Source: a virus
IMG/VR virus record: IMGVR_UViG_3300013132_000245
Coordinates: 1 to 24,868 of that record
Direction: 5' to 3' (one strand)
DNA: 24,868 nt
Shown here: piece by piece, positions 9,942-20,067 of the stretch
Layout of the letters: every line of letters begins with the position of its first letter
Numbering within the stretch: position 1 is the first letter of the stretch
Program-made: the position numbers and the translations under genes
The notes under the pieces: generated by a model
What the model saw: only the letters and a program-made list of their open reading frames with translations
What the model was told of the DNA's origin: nothing
The model's database searches: none

Positions 9942-11813
9942 GTGGGTGCTATATCAGGAGACGAACATTACTCCGTAAAGGCTGCCAAAGAGGCTAAAGC
10001 CAAAGTTTTAGAATTTTTACGCCAAGGTCTCCCTCTCCAAGAAGCCATCCTTAGGGCAGACCGCCAGCCTGATGTACTCAAGGACTGGAAAAAGGACACC
10101 AAGTGGTGGAAGGAAGTTGAGAGGGCGAAGGAAGAGGGGGAGCGCGCTCTTAGTATCGTATCTGGAGACGCTAAATATAAAATCGGCTTTGCCGAGTTCT
10201 CCCGCGAGTTCCTTGACTCCCCCATCTTCCCACATCACCAATCATGGATAGACGTACTGGAGAGCCGCGAGCCTTCATGGTTAGACCCTGTCATGACCTA
10301 TGAGCCTGCCAGCGCCAAACGGTTACTGATTAACGTACCCCCTGAGCATGCCAAGTCCACGGTCATCACAGTCAACTACTGTGTCTACCGGATAGCCATG
10401 AACCCTAACGTTAAAATTACGATTGTCTCTAAAACTCAGGAACGTGCTAAGGAGTATCTCTACTCCATCAAGCAGCGCCTCTCTCACGAGAGGTGGGCTA
10501 AGATGCAAGCCATCTATGGAAGCACCGGTGGCTGGAGGGAAGACGCCGACTCTTGGAAGGCTGACCGAATCTACATAGCCCGTGACTCTACCGAAAAAGA
10601 CCCTACCGTACAGGCTTTGGGTATCGGAGGTCAGATTACTGGTGCTCGTTCAGATTTGATTATCTTGGATGACGTTGTGACCACTTCCAACGCTCATGAA
10701 TGGGAAAAGCAACTACTCTGGCTACAGAGGGATGTCATAACTCGTTTAGGTGATATCGGCAAGTTGCTTATCGTAGGGACGCGTATTGCTCCTAATGACC
10801 TATATCGGGAGATAAGAAACCCAGAACATTGGACTGGTGGCAAGACTCCTTTCACATACTTTGCCATGCCTGCAGTTTTAAGTTATGACCAAAACCCAGA
10901 GAACTGGAAAACTTTATGGCCTAAGAGCCATATACCATGGGAGGGTTCTGATGAGGGTATACTTCCAGATGACAAAGGGCTTTACCCTAAGTGGGATGGC
11001 CCCGCTCTATTTCGTCGTCGTTCCGAGGTCAGTCCTTCAGCATGGGCATTGGTTTACCAACAAGAGGACGTACAGGAAGATTCGATTTTTCCGCCTATAT
11101 GCGTACAAGGTTCAATCAACCGGATGCGCAAGCGAGGAAACCTAAAACCCGGAGTACCCGGACATCCTAAAGAACGAGGCGCTTGGTATACCATTATGGG
11201 CCTAGACCCAGCAATGAGTGGTAATACTGCTGCTGTAATTATGACAGTAGACCGCAGTACCCGCATGAGATATATTTTAGATGTAGAGAATATGCAGGAC
11301 CCGACACCTCAAAAGATTCAAATGTTAATTGAGGAGTGGGTAGAGAAATACCAACCTCAAGAATTACGTATTGAGATTAACGCACATCAAAAGGCTTACG
11401 CCCTTGATGACGACTTGCGTTCATACCTAGCAACTAACGGGGTAAGATTCTCGAGTCAGTTTACTGGTAAAAATAAATGGGATACGTCTTTTGGTATAGC
11501 CGCTATGTCAGGTCTTTTTGGGACTATGCGTAATGGTGAACATCAAGATGACAACCTGTTAGAGATGCCATCTCAAGATGGCTCTGAAGGAATCAAGGCA
11601 CTAGTACAGCAACTTATTACATGGAGACCTGAAACCAAAGGTAAGACCGACTGTGTTATGGCTTTATGGTTCTGTGAACTACGTGCCAGAGAAATTATAG
11701 GTTCTTCGCAATTCAGTCAAAGTCATATAAAAAATAGATGGGCTACGCGCAGACAACTTAATAATCGCTATACAGTCAATGTAAACGATTATGAAATGTC
11801 GATGTACGAATAG
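9942..11813 (+). CDS. terL: Terminase large subunit with small-subunit-like N-terminus
   Basis: The 623-residue protein packages DNA into the prohead. The ATPase part shows a Walker A-like NVPPEHAKST (131-140) and Walker B DLIILDD (238-244), then IVGTR motif III. The nuclease part shows MGLDPAMSGN (D422), LRIEIN (E478) and KTDCVMALW (D570), the acidic triad of the RNase-H-like terminase nuclease. Residues about 10-70 (AKVLEFLRQGLPLQEAILRADRQPDVLKDWKKDTKWWKEVERAKEEG) resemble the helix-turn-helix of small terminase subunits. No separate small-subunit gene is seen upstream. The start is GTG 9942 with AGAAGGG upstream. It opens the virion operon and follows a long structured leader. Confidence 0.93.
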   Translation: MGAISGDEHYSVKAAKEAKAKVLEFLRQGLPLQEAILRADRQPDVLKDWKKDTKWWKEVERAKEEGERALSIVSGDAKYKIGFAEFSREFLDSPIFPHHQSWIDVLESREPSWLDPVMTYEPASAKRLLINVPPEHAKSTVITVNYCVYRIAMNPNVKITIVSKTQERAKEYLYSIKQRLSHERWAKMQAIYGSTGGWREDADSWKADRIYIARDSTEKDPTVQALGIGGQITGARSDLIILDDVVTTSNAHEWEKQLLWLQRDVITRLGDIGKLLIVGTRIAPNDLYREIRNPEHWTGGKTPFTYFAMPAVLSYDQNPENWKTLWPKSHIPWEGSDEGILPDDKGLYPKWDGPALFRRRSEVSPSAWALVYQQEDVQEDSIFPPICVQGSINRMRKRGNLKPGVPGHPKERGAWYTIMGLDPAMSGNTAAVIMTVDRSTRMRYILDVENMQDPTPQKIQMLIEEWVEKYQPQELRIEINAHQKAYALDDDLRSYLATNGVRFSSQFTGKNKWDTSFGIAAMSGLFGTMRNGEHQDDNLLEMPSQDGSEGIKALVQQLITWRPETKGKTDCVMALWFCELRAREIIGSSQFSQSHIKNRWATRRQLNNRYTVNVNDYEMSMYE

Positions 11814-11820
11814 GAAAATA

Positions 11821-13551
11821 ATGGTAGATATTAATGCTATTGCACGGAAAGTAGATGCGCTTAAAGCACGCAACTCTAGCCGTGATGCAAGGATGCAGGA
11901 TGTTCTTGCTATACGCAAAGGTCAGATGGCTGATATCTATCCAGACCTATTTCCAGAAGGTCTTGATAAGACCATGGTTGCTAACTTTGTCGATGTCGCG
12001 GCGCGTGACTTGGCTGAGGTATTAGCACCACTCCCATCTTTTAACTGCTCTACTACTAATGTAACTAATGACAGGGCTAGAATTTTTGCTGACAAGCGCA
12101 GCATGATAGCCAATAACTACGTATATCATTCACGTTTACAGTCTCAAATGTATTGGGGAGCAGACTGGTATTTTACTTATGGCTTTTTGCCTATCATTGT
12201 AGAACCAGATTTTGATGCAGACTTACCTCGTATTCGAGTAGAAGACCCAATGGGTGCCTACCCAGAGTTTGATAGATTCGGAAGATGTGTTTCTTATGCT
12301 AAACGTTACTACAAAACTTTAGGTGAATTAGCAGCAGAGTATCCTGAGTTATCTTATCAACTGCTTGGTCGAGAAGGTTTTAATCAAGATACAAGTAGTT
12401 TTATTGAAATGATTCGTTATACCGATAAAGAGATAACAGTTCTTTATCTACCAACACGCGGGAATTTAATTTTAAATGAAGCGACCAATCCACTAGGCAA
12501 AATGCTTGTTAGCGTGGCACGTCGCCCCGGTGTCGATGAAGAGTCTCGTGGTCAATTTGATGATGTAATTTACGTACAACTTGCAAGAGCGCGATTTGCT
12601 AACCTTGCTATGGAGGCTGCTGAAAAAGCCGTACAGGCTCCGTTAGTTGTTCCAACAGATGTTATGGATATGCCTATGGGGCCGGATGCGATTATTCGCA
12701 CAGCCACTCCACAAGCAGTAGGCAGAGTACGTCTTGACGTTCCTGCCGCGGCTTTCCAAGAACAGGCTGCTTTACAATCAGAATTGCGTCTTGGTGCTCG
12801 TTACCCAGAGGGTAGAACAGGCACTATTGATGCAAGCATCATTACAGGTCAGGGTGTGCAAGCGTTGCTTGGTGCATTCGACTCTCAGATTAAGGCTGGA
12901 CAAACCATCCTTGCTGAGTCTTTTGAAGATGTAATAAAACTATGTTTCGAAATGGACTCAGTCCTTTTCGATAAAGAAAAGAGTGTCAAGGGAGTTGCGC
13001 AGGGAACTCCGTACGAGTTAAAGTACAAACCATCCAAAGACATCAAGGGTGATACTTCTATTGAAGTACGTTACGGCTTGATGGCTGGACTAGACCCATC
13101 GCGTGCCTTGATTTTCTCTTTGCAAGCCCTTGGTGCTGATTTAGTATCAAAGGACTTTATTCGTCGTGAATTACCGTGGAGCGTAAATGTCTCTATGGAA
13201 GAGCAGCGTATCGAAATTGAAAAAATGAGAGATAACTTGTCTGCTGCTATCACGGCAACTGCTCAATCAATTCCAGCCATGGCGGCTCAGGGTCAAGACC
13301 CATCGCCACTAATTCAAAAGATTGCTGATGTGATTGAAAGACGACGCAAGGGGGACACTATAGAGGCTGCTGCATTGGCGGTTTTCGAACCGCAACAAAT
13401 GCAGCCAGAGATGACACCTCCGGGCCAACAGGCTCCGGTTGAGCAGGCTCCCCCGTCCCCAGCCGCTCCCGGACAACCTGCCGGTGGTGTCCCTCAAATG
13501 GGTGGAGGCGCACCCGACCTAGCATCAATACTGGCTGGCTTAGGAGGATAG
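11821..13551 (+). CDS. Portal protein
   Basis: The 576-residue product lies directly after terminase, the usual portal position. It has the composition of a portal: an N-terminal helical part, a central region with VEDPMGAYPEFDRFGRCVSYAKRYYKTLGELA, the segment RTGTIDASIITGQGVQALLGAFDSQIKAGQ resembling the portal stem, and an ITATAQSIPAMAAQGQDPSPLIQKIADVIERRRKGDTIEAA crown-like end. The last 50 residues are Pro/Gln/Gly-rich and probably disordered. It forms the ring at the DNA-entry vertex. ATG 11821 is chosen because TAGGAAAA lies just upstream; ATG 11791 would overlap the terminase gene without a ribosome-binding site. Confidence 0.85.
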   Translation: MVDINAIARKVDALKARNSSRDARMQDVLAIRKGQMADIYPDLFPEGLDKTMVANFVDVAARDLAEVLAPLPSFNCSTTNVTNDRARIFADKRSMIANNYVYHSRLQSQMYWGADWYFTYGFLPIIVEPDFDADLPRIRVEDPMGAYPEFDRFGRCVSYAKRYYKTLGELAAEYPELSYQLLGREGFNQDTSSFIEMIRYTDKEITVLYLPTRGNLILNEATNPLGKMLVSVARRPGVDEESRGQFDDVIYVQLARARFANLAMEAAEKAVQAPLVVPTDVMDMPMGPDAIIRTATPQAVGRVRLDVPAAAFQEQAALQSELRLGARYPEGRTGTIDASIITGQGVQALLGAFDSQIKAGQTILAESFEDVIKLCFEMDSVLFDKEKSVKGVAQGTPYELKYKPSKDIKGDTSIEVRYGLMAGLDPSRALIFSLQALGADLVSKDFIRRELPWSVNVSMEEQRIEIEKMRDNLSAAITATAQSIPAMAAQGQDPSPLIQKIADVIERRRKGDTIEAAALAVFEPQQMQPEMTPPGQQAPVEQAPPSPAAPGQPAGGVPQMGGGAPDLASILAGLGG

Positions 13552-13552
13552 T

Positions 13553-13816
13553 GTGGCTACCAAAAAGAAGCCAACTAAAAAACTCGTCAAGAAAATGACG
13601 CGGAGACCCAGGACAGTAAAAGAACCAGTTTTGACTAAATTAGATTTTTGGGCTATAGCAACCAAAGAAGTTTATGATGCGTTGCGCAAGGCAGGGATGG
13701 ATGAAGGAATTGCATTAGCATTTGCTATGGACAGGGCAAGTTATCCTGATTGGATAGTTGACCCAAGTGACCCAATTAAGAATCCATTGGATGATTTCGA
13801 CGAAGATGAGGACTAA
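13553..13816 (+). CDS. Hypothetical protein, 87 aa, basic head and acidic tail
   Basis: GTG 13553 has an ideal AGGAGG 5 nt upstream, inside the end of the portal gene. The first 20 residues are Lys/Arg-rich (MATKKKPTKKLVKKMTRRPR). The middle is helical (FWAIATKEVYDALRKAGMDEGIALAFAMDR) and the C-terminus is acidic (DDFDEDED). The polarity suggests a small accessory or DNA-associated virion protein. No family is recognised. Confidence 0.72.
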   Translation: MATKKKPTKKLVKKMTRRPRTVKEPVLTKLDFWAIATKEVYDALRKAGMDEGIALAFAMDRASYPDWIVDPSDPIKNPLDDFDEDED

Positions 13817-13818
13817 AT

Positions 13819-14253
13819 ATGGCAGAAGGTATGAGAACATCTGGAGTCGGCAAGAATTCCAAGCGTATCGACTTAGATAAAGCCAGAAAAGTTCAACGTC
13901 AGGCTAAGATTCAGAACGCACCCGGTGGTGCTTATGGTCAACGCGCTGAGTTAACTGAACTTGCTAGTGGCGCTCCAATGCCACAAGGTCCACAACCTGC
14001 TGCTGTACCGCAGATAGCATCTCGTCAACAGATGTCTCAGATTCCTTCTGTTGGTATTTTTGAACCTACGCAGCGCCCTGATGAACCAATTACTGCTGGT
14101 TTAGCAACTGGCGATGGTCCCGGTCCTGAAGTATTACAGACTCCCGTAACCGCACCTGACCAACTTGCTGTTCTTGCTCGCGCTATGTTTGCTGCTAACC
14201 CTACACCTCAGTTACGTAGACTTGTCGAAGCCTTCATGCAAGAAGGACGGTAA
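13819..14253 (+). CDS. Hypothetical Pro/Gln/Ala-rich protein, 144 aa
   Basis: ATG 13819 follows GAGGA at the end of the previous gene. The product is low in complexity and probably disordered in the middle (GAPMPQGPQPAAVPQIASRQQMSQIP). Short helices lie at the start (DLDKARKVQRQAKIQ) and end (DQLAVLARAMFAANPTPQLRRLVEAFMQEG). It couples to the giant gene by TAATG. It could be a linker or chaperone for the giant protein. No family is recognised. Confidence 0.7.
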   Translation: MAEGMRTSGVGKNSKRIDLDKARKVQRQAKIQNAPGGAYGQRAELTELASGAPMPQGPQPAAVPQIASRQQMSQIPSVGIFEPTQRPDEPITAGLATGDGPGPEVLQTPVTAPDQLAVLARAMFAANPTPQLRRLVEAFMQEGR

Positions 14254-17200
14254 TGCCACAATTAGGTAAGGATTGGAACAAGTACCAGTATACAAGTGTT
14301 TTCGACACCACAAATACTAATCGTGTACTTGCCAACGCCGTAGATACCCAGTTACAAGGTCTTAACCCAGAGATAAATAATAATTTTAATTCGCTTGTTA
14401 ACAAGTTTCCTAATCAAAGTAAAGATTTCTTACTAGGTGCTGCTAAGTTAGGCTTAAATTCTAACAGCAAAGGTATCGAAAGACTAGCCTCTGTTGATGG
14501 TTTAGCGCAACTAAAGCAAGATTTGGCTAACGTAGATAATTTAAAGTCTGTAGCAAAAGAAGATAAAGGTTTACTTCAGGGCATCAAAGATGCTTTGTAT
14601 GCTGGAGTTAAGGGTACAACTCGCGTACTGTTTGCTACTTTACAGGCTCCTTATCAATATACAACCACATTAGCACGTGAAATATACTCTACTGCACGTG
14701 GCGAAAGCACAGGTTCTGTATCAGAACGCTTTCAAAGAATAAATCCTTTAACTGGTTTGACATCGGAAACTACAAACCTAGGTCAATTACTTGAAGCAAC
14801 CAAAAAAGGAATTGCTGATGGTAAGAAAATTGATACCGGTGCTGGTTTCTTCATAGCGCATGACTCTAAAGTTGCTAAGTCACAGGCTAAAGCAATGCGT
14901 GCCTATGGTCGTATTAATGACCAGTCATTCACAATTGGACGTATGGCTCTTAATGGGCTAGGTGCTGACCCTAATGGAACGCCTTATCGCGTTATGTCAG
15001 GTGTAGTTGATGCAGTATTAGCCGTTGGAACTGACCCATCTGTATGGGTAGGACCCGGTAGCGTTACTAAAATCATCAAGAGCGGAAAAGAACTACAAGG
15101 CGCTACAGAGTCAGCAAAGCGTGTAGTAGCAGCACGTGATGAAAAAATCGCAGCCAAGCAAATTGAAGACATTAAGGCTGAAACTTTGGCTGAAGAAAAA
15201 CGTATCAAAGAGTTTCATGGTCAGAAGAAAGATGTTATTCGCGAAGTAGATAATACTTATCTAAAGGCTGAACGTAATCTTAAGAGAACTAAGCAGTCAA
15301 CAGAACGCGCTAGAGTGCGTATTGCTGCTCAACAGTTAACTCAAAACCTATCAAGAGTAAAAATTGGCGAGGCTGGACTTGGTGCCCAACTCGATAACAA
15401 TGCTATCGGTAATTTTGCCCTAGACATTGTCCAAAATGGCAAGAACAGAGAGACGATTGATTATCTTGGCCAGATGTCTGCTGACCTAACTAACACCAAG
15501 AGAGCGTTTACAGGTTTATATTTTGAAGAAGTTCCCGATGCTGGTAGGTTACATCTTGGGGCGTACGGTGACGATGAGTTTATTGTTGCTGTTTCGGATA
15601 AAGCCCCGCTCAACATCTACGACATTAACACAACTTATGAGTCTGCGACGCTTGCTGAAAGAGCGCTAGAGACAGAACGACGTGGCGCATTCTTTGATGA
15701 ACTATTCCGTTTAACTAATGACCCAGATTTACCATTAGCAACACGCGAAGGTATAGATGAATTTATCGGAGCAACTACTCCGGGTAACACTTTGATGAAA
15801 TCATCTTATGATGATGTCCTCTTTGGTGAAGGTTCTGAATCTGTAGCACGACTTATCCAGCGTGCTATTGATACACAGAACGATGATGTAGTACAGTTAG
15901 TTGTATCTGCTATACAGAATGCTTGGAAGGCAGATGGATTCTCCAATATCCGTGCTATCCATGGTGGTACTGGCGGAGTCGTACTAACCAACTACGAGAA
16001 GTTCTCTGCTCGCTATATCAGCATTAGCGATGTACTTGATGAGACAGCCGAAGGACGTATGGGGCCTGAAGCCTTTGCTAGACTGCTTGGCTCCATCAAG
16101 GGTGCAGAAGACCAACTTGCTGATGCTCAGAAAGCATTTGATGATGCTCAGTTAACTTATAGCACCGTTAATCGTGACCTTAAAGAGATAGATATTCTAC
16201 AAGAGTTCGTTAAGAGAGACCCCGAACTCTATGACCAGATAATTAAAGACCCTAAAAATGCCGGTATTGCCCGCCTTATGGACATTGCAGATAAAATTAA
16301 GTCTGGCGAATCGCGCAAAGAGTTGATTCGTTCTGAGGTAGGTTTGCTTGATTCCTTTGGTGGCACTCTCAAAGCCGACCTTAAAAAAGCAGCAGGATAC
16401 GTACTAGGAAAGCGATTTGCACAAGTTGCTCAAATCGTAGCCCGTGAGACAGACCATGCTAGATTAAATCGTCTTTTTGGCCGTAAATTAGACCAAGCAA
16501 TGGTAAAGGACCTTGTAGATGCGCAAAGTTCTGATGAGGTTATTAGCATTTTCCTTAAGCATCTTGCTGCTCCTGAGTCTGACCCTTCTATTTATCGTTC
16601 TCTTGCCCTCCGTGGCGAAGCGGCTCTTAACTCAAGTAACCCATTATACAAGATGGTTGCGCCAGTTGCTCGAAAGGCTCTACCAATTGTTGAAAAAACT
16701 GAGCGTAATTTTGGTAGATACTTTTCGCGTTCGGTAGTATTACCACTTGATGACCTAGATAGGCTTATCAATGGAATTGAAGATTGGATGTCTTCGGCTC
16801 AAATACCTGAGAACATTATCGATGATGTTATTAATCGTCTGTCCAAGGCTGATACTTCAGAGGTTCGCTCTGGTATTGTCTTCCAAGAAATTGAAAGAGC
16901 ACAGGTTTTAATTGCTGACCAGATTGCTCCGGGCGATAGAGCACTAGCAGAGGCTATCAAAGAGACCTTCCGTGCTACAGGTAGACAGAACGCAGTTGTC
17001 AAGCAATACGTTGCTGAGAGACTTCCTAAGAACGAAGTACCTCAAGTGGCTATGCTCAATGGCGAGATGTTCAAGTTTAACCCTGACCAAGCCATCTTTG
17101 AGTATCAATTCCTAGATGACGTAGTTCGTTTGCCTGATACTCGTGACATCAAGAAGATGGTTACTAAGTATACAGAGCATAAGGCTAAGTATGGTGCTTC

Positions 17201-20066
17201 TAGAGCACTAGATATCTTTAACGATACTATCGGAGATGCTTGGCGTACTGCTCAGTTGGCTTTCCGTGGTGCTTACATCATACGCAACATTGGTGAAATG
17301 CAGTTCCGTCAGTACTTCTCCGGACACGATAGCATATTTAATCACCCATTGTCTTACATTGCGATGATTGCAGCAGACCCAGAGGGTGGCGCTTTCCGTA
17401 AATTTTTGGCTCAAAATGCTCGTTACAAGAAAGACGTATTAGGGCAAAGCCTACTTGCTAAAGATGTAAAGGCTCAAAAAGAATTTTCTAAGGGTATTGA
17501 GGCTGTTCTTAACCAAATTGGCAGACAACATAACTCTAATGACCCACGTTTTGCTTTCGTAGGTCGTATTTATGAAGCCGTAACACCTGAACAGCCACAG
17601 TATCACTTGGCTTTAGCCAATACTATCATGAGAGCGTACTCTGATAGCCTTATTCCGCTAGTTGCTGCGGTACGTAAAGTGGAACAACAAGATGATTTTA
17701 TCTATGCTTTGATTAAAGGCGAAGGTAAGTACAAAGGAATCATCAAAAACCTTATTGAAGGTGGTCGTAACGGTGTAGAACCGCAAGACTTTGCTAAGTT
17801 GTTCCTCAAGGATTCCGTTCCAACTAGCAAGGGTGTCTACAACCTAAGCCCTGATAACTTCATTTTCGAGAACGTTAAGAACTTCGTCTTTGATGCAAAG
17901 AACTCCACTGGTTCTGTAGAGCGCTATATCCAGAACTTAACTGGTACAGGTGAGGGTTCTGTCTACATTCGTGACTTGCTTGCCTATGGCAGAGCAATTG
18001 TTGATGGAGAAGAACTCTTAGTACCCGGTTATGGCAAAGTAGATAATATTATTGATGTGGGGGATGTTGATACTGCCTTTAGAAAGGCTATCACTAAATA
18101 CTTCCCGGCAGAAAAAATGCCTAATGCTACTGCTATTGGTCTTCGTGACCAAGCCTTCGGAGCACAGGACATCAAGTATTTGGATGCTGCTGTTAACTGG
18201 TTCTTCAAGGGTGCTACCAAGGTTGAGAACTTAGTCAACTTCGTACCTGAAGCACAGATGGCTTATTGGGACCATGTAGGTCGATACGTTAATATGCTCA
18301 ACGATGCAGACCTTAAGGCTTTGCTACCTATCGCAGATGAGGCTCTAAAAGGCTTTACAGTAGGCGGTAAGCCACTTCGTAGACATCCAGTACTTAAAGC
18401 ACTCAAGGCTGAGGTACGTGCCCGCAAGAAGGGTAAGTCTGTAACCGATGGAATCACTAGACAACAACTAGATTCCATGGCCGGTAAGAAGGCTGCCGAG
18501 TATACTGAGAATCTTTTCTATAATGCTGCTAAACAACGCCAGCACGCTAATGCTATGCGAGCAATTTTCCCCTTTGCTCAGGCTCAATTCAATACCCTGT
18601 ACAAGTGGACAAAGTTGCTTAAAGATAATCCGATACAGTTCTATAAGTTAGGTCGTGCGTATAACGCTTTGACCCAGCCCGGTTCTAGTGCTATCTATGA
18701 CTTGACTGGCGTAGAGTATGATGAGAACCAAGGATTCTTCTATGAAGACGAATTTGGTGAGACTAGATTCCGTTATCCGCTTGCTGGAAGCGTTATAGGG
18801 GCTTTAGCAGGCAAAAACTTTGATTCTGCCCAAGCACTACAACTAACAGCCCCCGTACAAGCCCTTAACTTGGCTTTTGGGGCAGTAAACCCAGCAGTAC
18901 CCGGTATTGGACCTGCCGGACAGATTTTATACGCTGCTAGCGGCAAATCTGGCGCTTTTGGACCTGAATGGAACTTTTTACGTCAGATTATCTTCCCATT
19001 TGGTGAACCTGAAGGTGTAGATGACTTAGTTCTACCTGCGTGGCTACGTAAATCCTTCTTTACCTTCATGAACAACGATGCTATAGTTGAGCGTGGAGTC
19101 AAGGATTGGGCTTCATACCTAGCATCTACAGGTGATTATGGTGATAATCCACTGGCAGATGATGCTGCTCGTACCGAATTATTCAATGATGCACGTAGTC
19201 TATCCCGCTGGGCAGGCTTCTTTACGGCTCTATTCCAGAATATTGCTCCTGCTACACCATCGCAAGAGGTGTTTGCTAAGGATAAAAACGGGATGTTCCG
19301 AACACAAACTGCTATTTACAGCGCATGGGACCAGATAGCCAAGAAACACCCCGGTGACTACTTCAAGGCTGTAGGTGAATTCGCTGATACTTTTGGCGCC
19401 AAGAACCTTTTAATCATCTTAGGTGGCTCTACAAGAGCGGTACGTGGCACAGAAGATGCTTGGGCATTCTTAAATAACCACCCAGAGGCTGCTGATAAGT
19501 ATGCTACCTCAGAGGCAGACATAGTTCCGTACTTCTTCCCCGGTGGAGAAGCGGCTACTGCGTACTATAACTGGCAAAAAGCATCAGGAAGACGTCGCCC
19601 TCTCAAGCCTGAAGAGTTAGCAGAGCAGGCTCAGAACATTGTATATCAGATGGCTAAGTCACAGGTATCCGAAGAGCAGGCAGAAAACGGTTATTCAGAC
19701 GTTTGGTACACCGAACAGATGATTAACTTGAATAATAGATTTGAAGGCGTACCTACAGTAAGCGTGAGAATCGGACAGGCTGAGGCTAAGGCTGAACTAA
19801 TCGGTAAAGCCTTAAAAGACCCAGCATTCAAAGATTCGCCTATCTATGAAGATACAAAAACCTTCTATGAGGCTTATACAAGGGCTAAGAAGTACTTACA
19901 AGAGGTACGTACTACGGCTCAACCAGACCTTTCAAGCACGTTCTGGTACACCCAAGAAATATCTAAGGAACTACAGGGACTTGCTATGCAACTTATGGTC
20001 AAAAACCCAGCGTTCTCGCGTATGTATTACGGTGTATTTTCAGGACTGATAGAGACAAAGGAATAA
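14253..20066 (+). CDS. Giant virion protein, 1937 aa (possible ejected internal protein)
   Basis: This single reading frame takes up nearly a quarter of the window. Residues about 300-350 are a charged, coiled-coil-like region (AAKQIEDIKAETLAEEKRIKEFHGQKKDVIREVDNTY...). Residues about 419-590 (FTGLYFEEVPDAGRLHLGAYGDDEF ... AWKADGFSNIRAIHGGTGGVVLTNYEKFSARYI) have a layout reminiscent of ADP-ribosyltransferase-like domains in phage polyvalent proteins. This is tentative, because I cannot place a full catalytic triad. Residues about 600-650 look coiled-coil. The C-terminal third has hydrophobic and aromatic patches (FPFAQAQFNTLYKWTKLLKDNPIQFYKLG). Its position between portal and scaffold, its size and its multidomain build suggest a protein packaged in the head or ejected with DNA. 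A tail tape measure is less likely because it precedes the capsid genes and lacks a typical repetitive helix. Confidence 0.7.
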   Translation: MPQLGKDWNKYQYTSVFDTTNTNRVLANAVDTQLQGLNPEINNNFNSLVNKFPNQSKDFLLGAAKLGLNSNSKGIERLASVDGLAQLKQDLANVDNLKSVAKEDKGLLQGIKDALYAGVKGTTRVLFATLQAPYQYTTTLAREIYSTARGESTGSVSERFQRINPLTGLTSETTNLGQLLEATKKGIADGKKIDTGAGFFIAHDSKVAKSQAKAMRAYGRINDQSFTIGRMALNGLGADPNGTPYRVMSGVVDAVLAVGTDPSVWVGPGSVTKIIKSGKELQGATESAKRVVAARDEKIAAKQIEDIKAETLAEEKRIKEFHGQKKDVIREVDNTYLKAERNLKRTKQSTERARVRIAAQQLTQNLSRVKIGEAGLGAQLDNNAIGNFALDIVQNGKNRETIDYLGQMSADLTNTKRAFTGLYFEEVPDAGRLHLGAYGDDEFIVAVSDKAPLNIYDINTTYESATLAERALETERRGAFFDELFRLTNDPDLPLATREGIDEFIGATTPGNTLMKSSYDDVLFGEGSESVARLIQRAIDTQNDDVVQLVVSAIQNAWKADGFSNIRAIHGGTGGVVLTNYEKFSARYISISDVLDETAEGRMGPEAFARLLGSIKGAEDQLADAQKAFDDAQLTYSTVNRDLKEIDILQEFVKRDPELYDQIIKDPKNAGIARLMDIADKIKSGESRKELIRSEVGLLDSFGGTLKADLKKAAGYVLGKRFAQVAQIVARETDHARLNRLFGRKLDQAMVKDLVDAQSSDEVISIFLKHLAAPESDPSIYRSLALRGEAALNSSNPLYKMVAPVARKALPIVEKTERNFGRYFSRSVVLPLDDLDRLINGIEDWMSSAQIPENIIDDVINRLSKADTSEVRSGIVFQEIERAQVLIADQIAPGDRALAEAIKETFRATGRQNAVVKQYVAERLPKNEVPQVAMLNGEMFKFNPDQAIFEYQFLDDVVRLPDTRDIKKMVTKYTEHKAKYGASRALDIFNDTIGDAWRTAQLAFRGAYIIRNIGEMQFRQYFSGHDSIFNHPLSYIAMIAADPEGGAFRKFLAQNARYKKDVLGQSLLAKDVKAQKEFSKGIEAVLNQIGRQHNSNDPRFAFVGRIYEAVTPEQPQYHLALANTIMRAYSDSLIPLVAAVRKVEQQDDFIYALIKGEGKYKGIIKNLIEGGRNGVEPQDFAKLFLKDSVPTSKGVYNLSPDNFIFENVKNFVFDAKNSTGSVERYIQNLTGTGEGSVYIRDLLAYGRAIVDGEELLVPGYGKVDNIIDVGDVDTAFRKAITKYFPAEKMPNATAIGLRDQAFGAQDIKYLDAAVNWFFKGATKVENLVNFVPEAQMAYWDHVGRYVNMLNDADLKALLPIADEALKGFTVGGKPLRRHPVLKALKAEVRARKKGKSVTDGITRQQLDSMAGKKAAEYTENLFYNAAKQRQHANAMRAIFPFAQAQFNTLYKWTKLLKDNPIQFYKLGRAYNALTQPGSSAIYDLTGVEYDENQGFFYEDEFGETRFRYPLAGSVIGALAGKNFDSAQALQLTAPVQALNLAFGAVNPAVPGIGPAGQILYAASGKSGAFGPEWNFLRQIIFPFGEPEGVDDLVLPAWLRKSFFTFMNNDAIVERGVKDWASYLASTGDYGDNPLADDAARTELFNDARSLSRWAGFFTALFQNIAPATPSQEVFAKDKNGMFRTQTAIYSAWDQIAKKHPGDYFKAVGEFADTFGAKNLLIILGGSTRAVRGTEDAWAFLNNHPEAADKYATSEADIVPYFFPGGEAATAYYNWQKASGRRRPLKPEELAEQAQNIVYQMAKSQVSEEQAENGYSDVWYTEQMINLNNRFEGVPTVSVRIGQAEAKAELIGKALKDPAFKDSPIYEDTKTFYEAYTRAKKYLQEVRTTAQPDLSSTFWYTQEISKELQGLAMQLMVKNPAFSRMYYGVFSGLIETKE

Positions 20067-20067
20067 G

